Assembly: GCA_007131745.1 (NCBI GenBank)
Contig: SLPX01000028.1
Location: 1-64,000, forward strand
Length of the DNA stretch: 64,000 nt
Direction of reading: 5' to 3'
From: Myxococcales bacterium
Lineage (GTDB): Bacteria > Myxococcota > Polyangia > HGW-17 > SLPX01
How positions within the stretch are numbered: position 1 is the first letter of the stretch; the number at the start of each line of letters is the position of its first letter. A program made the translations under genes and the position numbers. Below are positions 38,601-45,500 of the stretch, in pieces. The notes below the pieces were generated by a model that was not told the DNA's origin, did not search any database, and saw only the letters and a list, made by a program, of their open reading frames with translations.

Positions 38601-38964
38601 CCTGACCGAAAGAATCGAACAACTTGAAGACCTCAAGGAACACGGGCCTCCTCCAGAGTGGAGAATCAGGGAATCCGAGCTTGAACACAAAATGCAGCTT
38701 CTGGAAAAAGCCCTTCAAGAAAGGCAAAAAGCTGTCAGTGAGCGGGAAAAGAAACTCCAAGAACTGAACCTTCAACTCGGAGATAAGGAAGCCGAAATCC
38801 TGCTTCTTCACAACTCGATGAGCGAAACAAAGCAACGAGCCCAAAAACTAAGGGAAGAAGTGGATCAGGCCAAGGGAAATCTTGCGTTCATAACCCAGGC
38901 AAAAATCAGGGAACTTCTGGAAACAATCAATGCCGAACTGACGCAAATGGAAAACAGGACTTAA
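32620..38964 (+). CDS. Giant coiled-coil protein with N-terminal SAM-methyltransferase domain
   Basis: The protein has 2,114 residues. Residues 1-165 read as a class I methyltransferase: SAM motif RILEFGCKAGLGADVL (28-43), acidic end of the second strand in LGADTD (Asp55), KLDLPDKSMDLIVV and FLDEMQRVLTPEGLFYVSV. A linker (165-265) follows. From about 265 to 2,105 it is almost unbroken heptad coiled coil, very rich in Glu, Lys, Arg and Leu, with short breaks near 1,245-1,285 and 1,675-1,720. There is no membrane segment or signal peptide. The ATG has GGAG five bases upstream and an in-frame stop at 32605. Large coiled-coil proteins with regulatory N-domains (for example AglZ and FrzS, with receivers) act in polarity and gliding motility in Myxococcota; a similar scaffold role is inference. 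Confidence 0.85.
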   Translation: MLYRDILDPWYRRLPRYLFIEDLVEGKRILEFGCKAGLGADVLAEMGAKRVLGADTDGVSIRRAQTRYRRKNLEFAHVNGTKLDLPDKSMDLIVVPDGGKWLNQKGFLDEMQRVLTPEGLFYVSVLNGDLIDDSAEAVPYYDLLAKLEPVFPEVVTISQSVFLGFSILEFVPREEDMDVSLDDSLLEGETEDSGDYLALCSALEIPPRPASVIEIPFASVERRLSRLLDVEREIEEGLSPQDIRSMWLSREPHGEETEKEEINEREDTEKMRETALRRAVDKLESELLKANQELDEKEGIIRDRNEALKKLELESVTAQETLKTLTESTVPGIGPSKRKDEVEEDTDPGLDHTERLHSLQQSLQKLQDRLHAKEDESDRLRKQLAEKERALHQAKNEMVERVNAAGVAAEVATEIESLRNNLQDQSAEIDTLRDNVKNKEEEAAKLRIDLEKTKTECARLAEKSNRLQNTIEELTASRERERFQLSEEIAGKQKKIDELTAKHELECSRFREELGANLEKSQAAAAEIAQLRARIEEADLEIRRMEEESEQAARRIDEESGILAELEKARENLVRSEEELKKLNAETIRLRGQVDRRRAQEGKLKKELAGVREDRETLLRELQVAKIACEQQDSEQNRLRELLQSRENELEELCRQREQWRVEKEKLSEKSTLSEEKRKHAEELAERLRADHGKSEERIKQLSQEVRRLDEEAARRQDERRETTAELHRLKLKNEDLEARLSDREQQVNRLEEDVVAWKTRAGEAREKIDSMDARQEEKDREIHRLDRERKVFENRSADMREELSRVKQLHRTVDQERIKAIEELKTLKEAKDQLEAEHSKLLKEKEFLHVCEDGDHPQEKQSEEEKRIRAAVAEYEQALREKESTCMAAQRRIRELEQEIAEKDALQRTGGTITGGLRDETSELLNRVEQADLTIQKTRTELYAEKEKASAALKQIAELAQIKEALEEELEGVRYALDQAQFQKNEVLQKLEDASTENSRVQAELDRVHRESAIRYHEPNMEQVEIPKRAKSIEVEELREQLSVTEATAACTLNKLNQKEKETAETAKKLEERLETIARLEAELEQKNWRIDELDSKLKAVSLQLKTAGRELEISKKEEEEIAAERDGLAIRLTEKERHAEELLKGAVLHMEETNRTAIKVKEKEAELEEARLQVQTIQKKLNETKTSVLTNGRRLAEALRRVNQKSSEKAFLEGKILRARASLENALKEVERITGRAIEERSFAASTETNAAKTGRDDVFEAEETPAAAVERLAAGLARAFIIQAEAQKMEQIEEAHALAGRLAIVSEQLRGAAQHIKDQRETLARNGRDLESLRNEINDKERVIEKMREEAGERKRTARDLRRELRDKDRELEDLRFELAERDRQIVLVEQELARTGALVQQLESTSEPRDAKLEMLEKILEEKDIRVERLENDLETSRLLKAKAAEELSWKKAEFERLEEELKAAKFQAASLAEKLTATERKLLDAERRLKVMSGRWESAREKNETLRLESIENEEKRRKAENELSERKEQLKLVKKQLLKETKRADRAEELLKESDPAKTTQLEEKVETLTHDVETLKKALADTESELARAHEKGKKAQERARNAEKTLQDLEQELAKNEKELDRIIAEAEKTCFAEQKARTIAEEGLEELRQELARVQADLEKEEAAPAGPAVETSADEQELDSFSEDTTVVEKEEQDVDSFALPSVSLSEHEKSDFQEEQKHLRAENQRLREEAHVLVMELAGAQQEIGLWRSREAELTSRIQALETAREELRELEKQRKIAAVEREESVKEKALQKERDAAVQALEEWKQRGHLAETRVEELRSQLERIKAQAQSWQLRNQETDAKLKILQNELNEAGNRLQEALKKQSETGPEAETATKDDVPKADVLNEATARLLHNKKTVELVQAQLSQEGGRLESMMESLGRLARQVEADLLTEDAVQGKDSREKEILLAQVREQQIELKEYIQTNRQSESRIHELEQEVQDLTERIEQLEDLKEHGPPPEWRIRESELEHKMQLLEKALQERQKAVSEREKKLQELNLQLGDKEAEILLLHNSMSETKQRAQKLREEVDQAKGNLAFITQAKIRELLETINAELTQMENRT

Positions 38965-38992
38965 GGACCGACCCTGGAAGGAGTTTGTTTTA

Positions 38993-39979
38993 ATGAACGG
39001 AAAAACATCGTGGCTTTTTTGTATCCTTGCAATAGGAGCGGTTCTTGCGGCCGCAACCGTCCCTACCGAAGGAAAGAGCGCAAAGGGGCAACCCGAAACT
39101 CCTTCCAAAAAATCCGGCCACGCTCTTCCGACATGTTCATCCAACAGGCCGGAAATGATCTGCATTCCCGGAGGATCTTTCACCATGGGCACCTACCAGG
39201 GAGACCGTGACGAAGAACCCCCGCGCAAAGTGTGGGTCGATGAATTCATGATAGACAAATACGAAGTGACCTTTGGTGATTATGACCGCTGCGTAAAGGC
39301 CGGAAGATGTCGAGAACCCAGATACGGTATCTTGAACACTGCGAAAGAAGACGTTGCCAAAACAAAAGAGCAAAAAGACAAGAAGGCCGGCCTTGAAGGG
39401 AAAAAGGTAACCGTGGAAATCAACCCGGGATTTCCGGTGGTAGGAGTAAGCTGGCAGGATGCCTTGACTTACTGTGAGTCTCTTGGGAAGCGTCTTCCCA
39501 CCGAAGCAGAGTGGGAAAAAGCGGCCCGCGGAACTCGAGCGCTCCGCTATCCATGGGGTAATACCCCACCGACGTGTGAAAAAGCGAATATTGCAGCATG
39601 TTCCAAGGGTCTCCGAATGCCTGGAAACCATCCGATGGGCGCCAGCCCATACGGTGTCATGGACATGACCGGCAATGTCTGGGAATGGGTCTATGACTGG
39701 TATGATGCAGATTTCTACAAGACCTCGGATACAAACAAGAATCCTTTCGGTCCGAGACAAACAGTCGATCCGGTAACGGGGAATCCAAAATATCAATACA
39801 AGTGTCTTAGGGGCGGCTCATACACAGGCATCCCCAATCCGTTATGGGTTACGTATCGATTCAGGCTGCTTCCAGACACTCGAAGCCACGACATAGGTTT
39901 TCGTTGCGCCATGTCCAAAGACGGCAAATCCCCCATTCCAAGAGAAGAAATCCAAAAATCTTCCGAAAAAACACCGTAG
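38993..39979 (+). CDS. Exported SUMF1/FGE-fold protein
   Basis: The 328-residue protein has a signal peptide (SWLFCILAIGAVLAAATV). The rest is a formylglycine-generating-enzyme-like domain: MICIPGGSFTMGTYQGDRDEEPPRKVWVDEFMIDKYEVT, PVVGVSWQDALTYCESLGKRLPTEAEWEKAARG, YPWGN, MDMTGNVWEWVYDWYD and LRGGSYTG..DIGFRCA. The two cysteines that follow RGGS in true FGEs are absent, so it is unlikely to be an oxidase of sulfatase cysteines; related proteins serve as binding or structural modules. An AGGAG lies upstream. It begins 28 bases after the coiled-coil gene and is probably co-transcribed with it. Confidence 0.9.
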   Translation: MNGKTSWLFCILAIGAVLAAATVPTEGKSAKGQPETPSKKSGHALPTCSSNRPEMICIPGGSFTMGTYQGDRDEEPPRKVWVDEFMIDKYEVTFGDYDRCVKAGRCREPRYGILNTAKEDVAKTKEQKDKKAGLEGKKVTVEINPGFPVVGVSWQDALTYCESLGKRLPTEAEWEKAARGTRALRYPWGNTPPTCEKANIAACSKGLRMPGNHPMGASPYGVMDMTGNVWEWVYDWYDADFYKTSDTNKNPFGPRQTVDPVTGNPKYQYKCLRGGSYTGIPNPLWVTYRFRLLPDTRSHDIGFRCAMSKDGKSPIPREEIQKSSEKTP

Positions 39980-40019
39980 AAAACAAACCCTGAACTCCAT
40001 TTTACAGATTTTACACCCT

Positions 40020-41165
40020 TCAAAAACCCAGCAGATCCATGAACCTTATCCCGGAATAGTGTACCAGGAACCGGGAGCGGCGGTTCCAGTCATCCATGAA
40101 GGGAAACAGGGTCAGCAACTGAAACAATCGGGTCGGAACACGTTCCATAGGAGGAACCTTGAGTCTTTCCGGCAGAATAGAATCCAGGTATATGCGCCTG
40201 GGTTCACCGGGCTTAACCTCTTCAATCACCCACTTGGGTACAAACTCCTCGCAAAGAGTCTTCTGCGCCCTTTCGAGAAAAAACCATAGCGCAGTCCGGC
40301 ACCCCCAAAGACCTGATCTTTGGGTCACTATATTCCAGTTCGGCCTCAGACGCACTACAATGCCCTGCAGATCCACCAGCCACTTGACATTCATGGCCGG
40401 CAGGCTGCGACTAAGATGGTAGACCGCTAACAACAAAACGTCTTCAGAAGAAAGCATTTTCACTCCCGGTTCCCCTAAAAATTCGGCTCGCCGCCATAAC
40501 CCCTCGTAGTCCGGAGTCACGTGCCATCGGTGCCCGAAAGCCCTGTGCAGTTCGAGAGAGATCATGTGCCCCCTTACAGGGATTAAAAGATGCGAATTGT
40601 AATAAGCGTTTTCCCATCTGCCGGAGTGGGTTTTCCAAGGAATTTTTTTCGCTTGAAGTTCCTTCACCAGGATCTTTTCTGCAACCGAGTGCTCTTCTTC
40701 CTTGACCAGAAGATCCAGGTCGCACATGGACCGCGCCTCGGGCCGACCGTAAACCCTGACGCGCATGTCGCATCCCTTCAAAGGAATGTAATACATTCCC
40801 TCTTTGTCCATAATTTTTCCGATCTTCTTCAATAAAGCCTCCCGCACCATGTCGGCCGTAACCGCTTGCCGCCATGACTCCCTGCACATCGCCATGAGTT
40901 CCGCTACTCCCCTGCCGCCCGATTCCATCCAGTTCGAATAAAACAAGGGTTCCAGACCCAGAGTTCTTATTTGCTCATGAACCTTGCGATCCTCTTTGAG
41001 GCCACCAAGAGAAGCCAACGCTTCCAGCGCTTCGGCATTACCTGCCACTTCCTTGTTCTCTGCCCCCGGTCGGCTCAGTCCTGCCCTCGCTGCCTTTAGA
41101 ACAAATGTTTCTATTTGTCTTTCAAGCGCGGCTGAATACGTGCTGTTCAGTTGATGTCTTTGCAA
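40020..41165 (-). CDS. Nucleotidyltransferase-fold family protein (PF14907-like)
   Basis: The 381-residue protein shows the signature of the uncharacterised nucleotidyltransferase family PF14907: YIPLKGCDMRVRVYGRPEARSMCDLDLLVKEEE (about 143-177), where the spaced acidic residues (D..D.D) may bind metal, and SLELHRAFGHRW further on. Such proteins are found beside polysaccharide or peptide-modification genes, and no substrate is known. The TTG start at 41165 lies inside the end of the upstream gene (19-base overlap) with AAGGGG eight bases before it, implying coupling to the SUMF1-like lipoprotein. An internal start is possible. Confidence 0.75.
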   Translation of the reverse strand: MQRHQLNSTYSAALERQIETFVLKAARAGLSRPGAENKEVAGNAEALEALASLGGLKEDRKVHEQIRTLGLEPLFYSNWMESGGRGVAELMAMCRESWRQAVTADMVREALLKKIGKIMDKEGMYYIPLKGCDMRVRVYGRPEARSMCDLDLLVKEEEHSVAEKILVKELQAKKIPWKTHSGRWENAYYNSHLLIPVRGHMISLELHRAFGHRWHVTPDYEGLWRRAEFLGEPGVKMLSSEDVLLLAVYHLSRSLPAMNVKWLVDLQGIVVRLRPNWNIVTQRSGLWGCRTALWFFLERAQKTLCEEFVPKWVIEEVKPGEPRRIYLDSILPERLKVPPMERVPTRLFQLLTLFPFMDDWNRRSRFLVHYSGIRFMDLLGF

Positions 41166-42199
41166 CAGCGAAACCCCTTAACGTTGACTTGAGTTCCTTG
41201 TGCTATGAAAACACACCTGTGCAAGAACTCGGAGTTCAGGCAATTGAACGCGCCCCCCCTATAAAACTCCTGATCATCCCCGTTATCCACCAGTTCCCAC
41301 ACATTGCCGGTTATATCGTACACCCCGTAGGCATTCGTGCAATCCGGAAAACTCCCTGTCGGCATATATTGAAAAGCCGCTCCGCAGCCATTTTCAGGCT
41401 CCGTCTCACCGGCGGGGGGCAACCTGTAGCAATGAGGATAAGGACAAGGTTCAATAGAAGAACACTCATCCCCGTCACAATAACAAAAGGCATCTATACC
41501 GTTGCATATCACCGGATCATAAGTATCGCCGTAAGAATAGACGTTCATCCCGGGACCCTTGCAAGCAGTTTCCCATTCCGAGTGAGTACACAGTCTCTTG
41601 CCCGCATTTTCACAAGCCGCCCGCGCTATATCAAGATTCATCGGAACCCATGGTGTCGTCCACGGCCTGACATTTGGACGACTCGTGGCCATTGAGTCAT
41701 CCGTTCCAAAAGAAACCGCGGTTGCGTCAGGTCGCGATGCCTCATAAATATCGATGCAAAAAAGGTTTTCCACCATCACCATGTCGGAAGGACAAGAGAG
41801 CGCTCCTCCATCCGGAATCCAACCGTCTGCATGGATATGCCCGTCTACATGATCCGCGTCATGCAGGTCGCCATCATGCAGGTCTCCGTCCGGTAGATCA
41901 GCGTCCTCGAGGTCGGCATCCACGGCTGCATCCACACTCCCGTCCTGATACACCGATGCATCGACCGCGGCGTCGGGAAGTTCTATACACCCTCCCTCTT
42001 CCCCCGTTGCATCCTGAACCCAACCGTCCGGAATGTCCGCATCGGCCGCGGCGTCCAAGGCGGCGTCGATAGAAGCATCAGGACTATCTTCCCACCACGC
42101 GTCCCATGAATCCGTTGTTTTTGTTTCACAGGCGAAAACTCCGAGCAAAAAAATACAGAACACCAACATTCGTAAACAAAAAAACCTCGCTGATAACAT
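41147..42199 (-). CDS. Lipoprotein with Asp-rich linker and SUMF1-like domain
   Basis: The 350-residue protein starts at an ATG with AAAGG nine bases upstream. The signal is MLSARFFCLRMLVFCIFLL with lipobox GVFAC. Residues about 25-135 are extremely acidic (DAALDAAADADIPDG, DGDLHDGDLHDADHVDGH), with no predicted fold. The C-terminal 210 residues resemble the SUMF1 fold (MVMVENLFCIDIYEAS, NAGKRLCTHSEWETACKG, GVYDITGNVWELVDNG, RGGAFNCLNSEFLHRC, GFRCC), with many extra cysteines. Acidic linkers like this are seen in lipoproteins of Myxococcota relatives and may act as calcium-binding or surface spacers (inference). Confidence 0.82.
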   Translation of the reverse strand: MLSARFFCLRMLVFCIFLLGVFACETKTTDSWDAWWEDSPDASIDAALDAAADADIPDGWVQDATGEEGGCIELPDAAVDASVYQDGSVDAAVDADLEDADLPDGDLHDGDLHDADHVDGHIHADGWIPDGGALSCPSDMVMVENLFCIDIYEASRPDATAVSFGTDDSMATSRPNVRPWTTPWVPMNLDIARAACENAGKRLCTHSEWETACKGPGMNVYSYGDTYDPVICNGIDAFCYCDGDECSSIEPCPYPHCYRLPPAGETEPENGCGAAFQYMPTGSFPDCTNAYGVYDITGNVWELVDNGDDQEFYRGGAFNCLNSEFLHRCVFIAQGTQVNVKGFRCCKDIN

Positions 42200-42333
42200 T
42201 AATCCGAACCTTTCTTCCAACAAACAACATGGCTCAAGCTTATTATTTTCCGAAAACTACCGCAACCCTTCTATAATAATGTCTTTTCCGCCCCTGCATG
42301 GTTTCGATTAGGATGGTCGTTCACGCTGAAAAA

Positions 42334-42915
42334 CTAGAGCCAATCCCAATCTGGAGGGTCTTCATTAATATTTTGGTCGCCGCACTCCTCGAATACCGAT
42401 TGAAGCATCATACACTCCGGAGACATGAAGCTGCCATAAGGCGGCTCTTCTCCCGCTGCCATGGCATCCGCGTTCGCGTCCACCTGCTCTTGTGTCAAAC
42501 AGGGGTCGCTCAACATTTGATTAAAACATTTGTTAACAAGGTTTTGTTCCTCAGGGCTGAGTTTTTCGCAAAACAGTTCCTCTCGAAAATCCTCTCGTAA
42601 TGCCTGATAACAGGCATTGTAGGGAATCTGTTCGATGGTGCCTACACAAACCGCATCCTCATCGGTTGAAGCCGAGCACATATATGTGATCATGCCGCAT
42701 TTGTCGATGTACCTACACATCCGGTCCGCTACATGATCCGCGGCTTCATCGGGGTCCAGTCCGCGGATGTCTATTTTTTTTCCATTATCCCCATCGGACG
42801 GACAGCCGGAAATCAACAATATCAAAAACAAAGTACCTATAACGCCTGTGATCCACTGCAAACCCGAAAATCCGGCATTCCAATCCAAAAAACTTGGTGA
42901 TTTTGGTTTTCGCAT
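42334..42915 (-). CDS. Cysteine-containing lipoprotein of unknown function
   Basis: The 193-residue protein starts at an ATG with AGGAGAC upstream. A hydrophobic segment (WITGVIGTLFLILLISGC, lipobox ISGC) follows a 25-residue basic/polar start. The mature part has paired cysteines (MCRYIDKCGMITYMC; CYQALREDFREELFCEKL; CFNQMLSDPC; ECMMLQSVFEECG), a pattern common in small Myxococcota lipoproteins, probably disulfide-linked helical hairpins. I do not recognise a specific family. It is divergent from the tol operon. Confidence 0.75.
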   Translation of the reverse strand: MRKPKSPSFLDWNAGFSGLQWITGVIGTLFLILLISGCPSDGDNGKKIDIRGLDPDEAADHVADRMCRYIDKCGMITYMCSASTDEDAVCVGTIEQIPYNACYQALREDFREELFCEKLSPEEQNLVNKCFNQMLSDPCLTQEQVDANADAMAAGEEPPYGSFMSPECMMLQSVFEECGDQNINEDPPDWDWL

Positions 42916-43300
42916 CTTGTGTCTCCTTTCATTGCTATTTACAGCTAAGATTCTATCTCTTTTGTTTCGACATCTCAAAAACAGACAAAAATGTCATGCC
43001 GATGGATTGTTTTTCCTGTTTCAAGTTATTTCGTCTTCATGGCATGAAAAACACTACAAAAAACATGCCATAGCAGCGATTGTATGGTGCGATTTTCTCA
43101 TAGAACAAAAAATGGTTCCTGAAAACGATCCACTATTTTCACAAACCGGCATCAGAGGTGGCTTCAAAACAAGGAATAGGATGAACAGCAGGAAGTTTGA
43201 CTTTTGGACACATCAAAGATTATCTAAAAGGTTAAGCTTCCATGGGCTCCGGCGACACGACAAAAAGTTGCCCAAGCCTTACCCTAGAAGAGGTGATATT
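42916..43300. other. Intergenic region between the lipoprotein gene and tolQ
   Basis: This 385-base divergent gap has an open frame continuous with tolQ, but its predicted residues are low-complexity and basic and do not resemble TolQ, so it is read as non-coding leader. It carries a perfect inverted repeat at 43039-43071 and is AT-rich near 43046-43066. The promoters for both flanking genes must lie here, but no clear -35/-10 pair stands out. Confidence 0.6.
43039..43071. repeat. Perfect 8-base inverted repeat upstream of tolQ
   Basis: ATGGCATG (43039-43046) and CATGCCAT (43064-43071) are exact reverse complements separated by 17 AT-rich bases. The centre-to-centre distance is about 25 bases. 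It could be a transcription-factor site in the tol promoter region or an RNA hairpin in a long leader. Confidence 0.45.
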
Positions 43301-44056
43301 TTGATTTCGGCTGAACTCACGGCTAATGTACAAGGATTGTTATACAACCCCGGCGGCGGAGACAGTCTGGACATGTGGTCCCTGGTGGCGCGATCTTTCC
43401 CGGGGCTGGTGTTTTGGGTGCTTGTCTTGCTGGTGGTATTTAGCTTGGTGTGCTGGTATGTGATTGGTTACAAGTATTTTTACCTAAGGCGATCACAAAA
43501 GCAATCCGACCTTTTCCTGGATCTTTTCTGGAAATCCAAGCGCCTTGACGCTGTGTTCAAATCCACGGAAGATCTACCGTTCAGTCCCACGGGACAGGTT
43601 TTTCGATACGGATACATTGAGTTGAGCAAACTTCAGAGTTCGAACCGCAGCGGGGATGAAGAAGGACAGGAACGAATGAAAGACAGGCTCGGCGATCTCG
43701 AAAGCGTGGAAAGAGCTCTGGATCGAGCCATAACCGAGGAAACGACCCGCTTGGAATCACTGGTTTCCTTTCTGGCCACCACCGGGTCGGCCGCTCCTTT
43801 CGTGGGGTTGTTCGGCACTGTCTGGGGAATCATGAATTCTTTTTCCGCTATTGGAGCCAAGGGCAGCGCAAGTATCACGGTTGTGGCTCCCGGAATGGCC
43901 GAGGCGCTAAGCACCACCGCGGTGGGTATGTTGGCTGCCATTCCCGCGGTCATCGCCTATAACTATTTTGTTCAAAGAATAAAAGAGCTGAACTCGGAAA
44001 TGGAAACGTTTTCCTCGGAGTTGCTCAATATAGTAAAGCGGCATGTACTCAAATAG
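43301..44056 (+). CDS. tolQ: TolQ/ExbB-family proton-channel protein
   Basis: With TolR, TolQ uses the proton gradient to energise TolA for outer-membrane constriction. The 251-residue protein begins at TTG 43301 with AGAGGTG five bases upstream. The first transmembrane helix is at about 34-54 (LVFWVLVLLVVFSLVCWYVIGY). The cytoplasmic domain and the MotA/TolQ/ExbB core follow (LVSFLATTGSAAPFVGLFGTVWGIMNSFSAIGAKG...VAPGMAEALSTTAVGMLAAIPAVIAYNYF). The Thr and Pro pattern in the last two helices is typical. It is the first gene of the tolQ-tolR-tolA-tolB set. Confidence 0.93.
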   Translation: MISAELTANVQGLLYNPGGGDSLDMWSLVARSFPGLVFWVLVLLVVFSLVCWYVIGYKYFYLRRSQKQSDLFLDLFWKSKRLDAVFKSTEDLPFSPTGQVFRYGYIELSKLQSSNRSGDEEGQERMKDRLGDLESVERALDRAITEETTRLESLVSFLATTGSAAPFVGLFGTVWGIMNSFSAIGAKGSASITVVAPGMAEALSTTAVGMLAAIPAVIAYNYFVQRIKELNSEMETFSSELLNIVKRHVLK

Positions 44057-44117
44057 GAAGACAAATACCCGTTTAGACTTGTTGAAGTGTCTTCGCGACA
44101 AATCGGAGTCCTAGATT

Positions 44118-44528
44118 ATGGCTCGGGGAAGAAAACCAAGAGGAACAATTCTGGCGCAGATAAACATCACTCCCATGGTGGACGTCATGCTTGTTGTTCT
44201 CGTCATCTTCATGGTAACCGCGCCGCTGGCAAAACAAGGCGTGGATGTGGAATTACCGGACGCGGAAGCAAAACCCCTTCCCGCCGACGAAGACAAACTC
44301 ATTGTAACGGTGGATGAAAAAGGCTCCATTTATTTCGCGGAAAAGAAAGTTTCCCTGGATGATCTCGAGGAAGAAGTAAAAAACAATCCGAAAGCCATGA
44401 GAGAACGCGAAGTGTACATACACGCGGATAAAAATCTGCGCTATGATCTGGTTATAAAGGTGATGGCCGCTGTTCAACGGGCCGGAATAGGGAGAATGGG
44501 GTTGATAACACACCCTCTCAAGGATTAG
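44118..44528 (+). CDS. tolR: TolR/ExbD-family protein
   Basis: The 136-residue protein has an N-terminal transmembrane helix with the conserved proton-carrying Asp (INITPMVDVMLVVLVIFMVTAPL, with Asp in MVDVML) and a periplasmic domain (VDVELPDAEAKPLP, VYIHADKNLRYDLVIKVMAAVQRAGIGRMGLIT). This is the standard ExbD/TolR form and length. It follows tolQ by 61 bases. Confidence 0.95.
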   Translation: MARGRKPRGTILAQINITPMVDVMLVVLVIFMVTAPLAKQGVDVELPDAEAKPLPADEDKLIVTVDEKGSIYFAEKKVSLDDLEEEVKNNPKAMREREVYIHADKNLRYDLVIKVMAAVQRAGIGRMGLITHPLKD

Positions 44529-44609
44529 ATTGTTCAATGAAATGAGTTTTACTGTTGTCAAATACATTCGCGGCTTAAATAGGAATCCAGGATCAAGGAG
44601 TTCAGACCC

Positions 44610-45443
44610 ATGATGGGTGAAGTCATTGCCGGAAGTACAAGTGACCGTTCGGGACGTCTTGTCGGCGTGGCCGTGACAGTATTTGCACACTTGGGTTTTC
44701 TGGCCCTGGTGATTTTCGCCCGGGGCGGAGATCCTTTTCAAGAACCGCCGCAGCGCGAGTACGTGGAAGCCCGCCTCGTGGAGATCCCGATAAAAGCCGG
44801 GTCGGACAAGGGGACCGTGGAAGATCCCTCCAAGGTGGAAAAGGGTCCGGAGATTTCTCCTCCTCCTCCGGAAGAACCCCCGGATTCCCCCGAACCTGTT
44901 CCAAGGCAAAAAGAACCGCCTCCACAAACAACTCCCAAGGTGGATCCTGAAACCAGAATCGAAACCCTCGCTGCCATCGAAAAGCTGGCAGAAGACGAGA
45001 TGGACAAGGTCGGAGATTTGCCCAAAAAGGGCAAATTGGGCACGGGAGATCAGAGCATCGAAGATGGTGAGGCAAAAGGCGCGGGAGGCGACAAAGACAA
45101 AGGGATCACCGATCCATGCGCCTTGACTTTCAAGTCCGACCTGCGCGGTTACAGAAGCAAAATTCAAGCAATGGTGGGCGGGTTCAAGCGCCCATCTTTC
45201 ATATCCGCGGATCTGGCTGAAAACTTAGTTACGGGAGTAAGAGTCACTTTTGACGGTACGGGAAACATTGTTTCCGTCGCGACATCTTCCAGTTCCGGAA
45301 ATCCCATGTTCGACAAGGCCGCTGAAGATTTTGTGCGGAGTTTGGGCAAACTCGAAGCTCCTCCGAGATGTGTGATGTTTGATATGAATACCGGTGTTTT
45401 CACGCAAACCCGGTCGTTTCTTGTTAGGCTAAAAGGTAACTGA
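44610..45443 (+). CDS. TolA/TonB-like energy-transducing protein
   Basis: The 277-residue protein has an N-terminal transmembrane helix (about 17-36, LVGVAVTVFAHLGFLALVIFA), a Pro/Glu/Lys-rich periplasmic spacer (about 65-160, PPPPEEPPDSPEPVP) and a C-terminal TonB/TolA-type domain (about 170-277: FKSDLRGYRSKIQAMVGGFKRPSF, VRVTFDGTGNIVSVATSSSSGNPMFDKAAEDFVRSLGKLEAPP). By position it is TolA. Its spacer is short and Pro-rich (TonB-like), unlike the long helical TolA of Gammaproteobacteria. Confidence 0.85.
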   Translation: MMGEVIAGSTSDRSGRLVGVAVTVFAHLGFLALVIFARGGDPFQEPPQREYVEARLVEIPIKAGSDKGTVEDPSKVEKGPEISPPPPEEPPDSPEPVPRQKEPPPQTTPKVDPETRIETLAAIEKLAEDEMDKVGDLPKKGKLGTGDQSIEDGEAKGAGGDKDKGITDPCALTFKSDLRGYRSKIQAMVGGFKRPSFISADLAENLVTGVRVTFDGTGNIVSVATSSSSGNPMFDKAAEDFVRSLGKLEAPPRCVMFDMNTGVFTQTRSFLVRLKGN

Positions 45444-45500
45444 AAAAAATGAACCTTTAACCGCAATCGGTTTCAACCAGGAAAAGAAAGAGAACAGAGC

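Noticed and set aside
37918..38844. Minus-strand open frame of about 308 codons rich in Phe and Leu
   Set aside because: It is the antisense of the Glu/Lys coiled-coil gene, whose codon pattern produces such frames; no start context or domain supports it.
42767..43300. N-terminal extension of the tolQ frame
   Set aside because: It does not resemble TolQ, overlaps the divergent lipoprotein gene, and the TTG at 43301 has a good ribosome-binding site.
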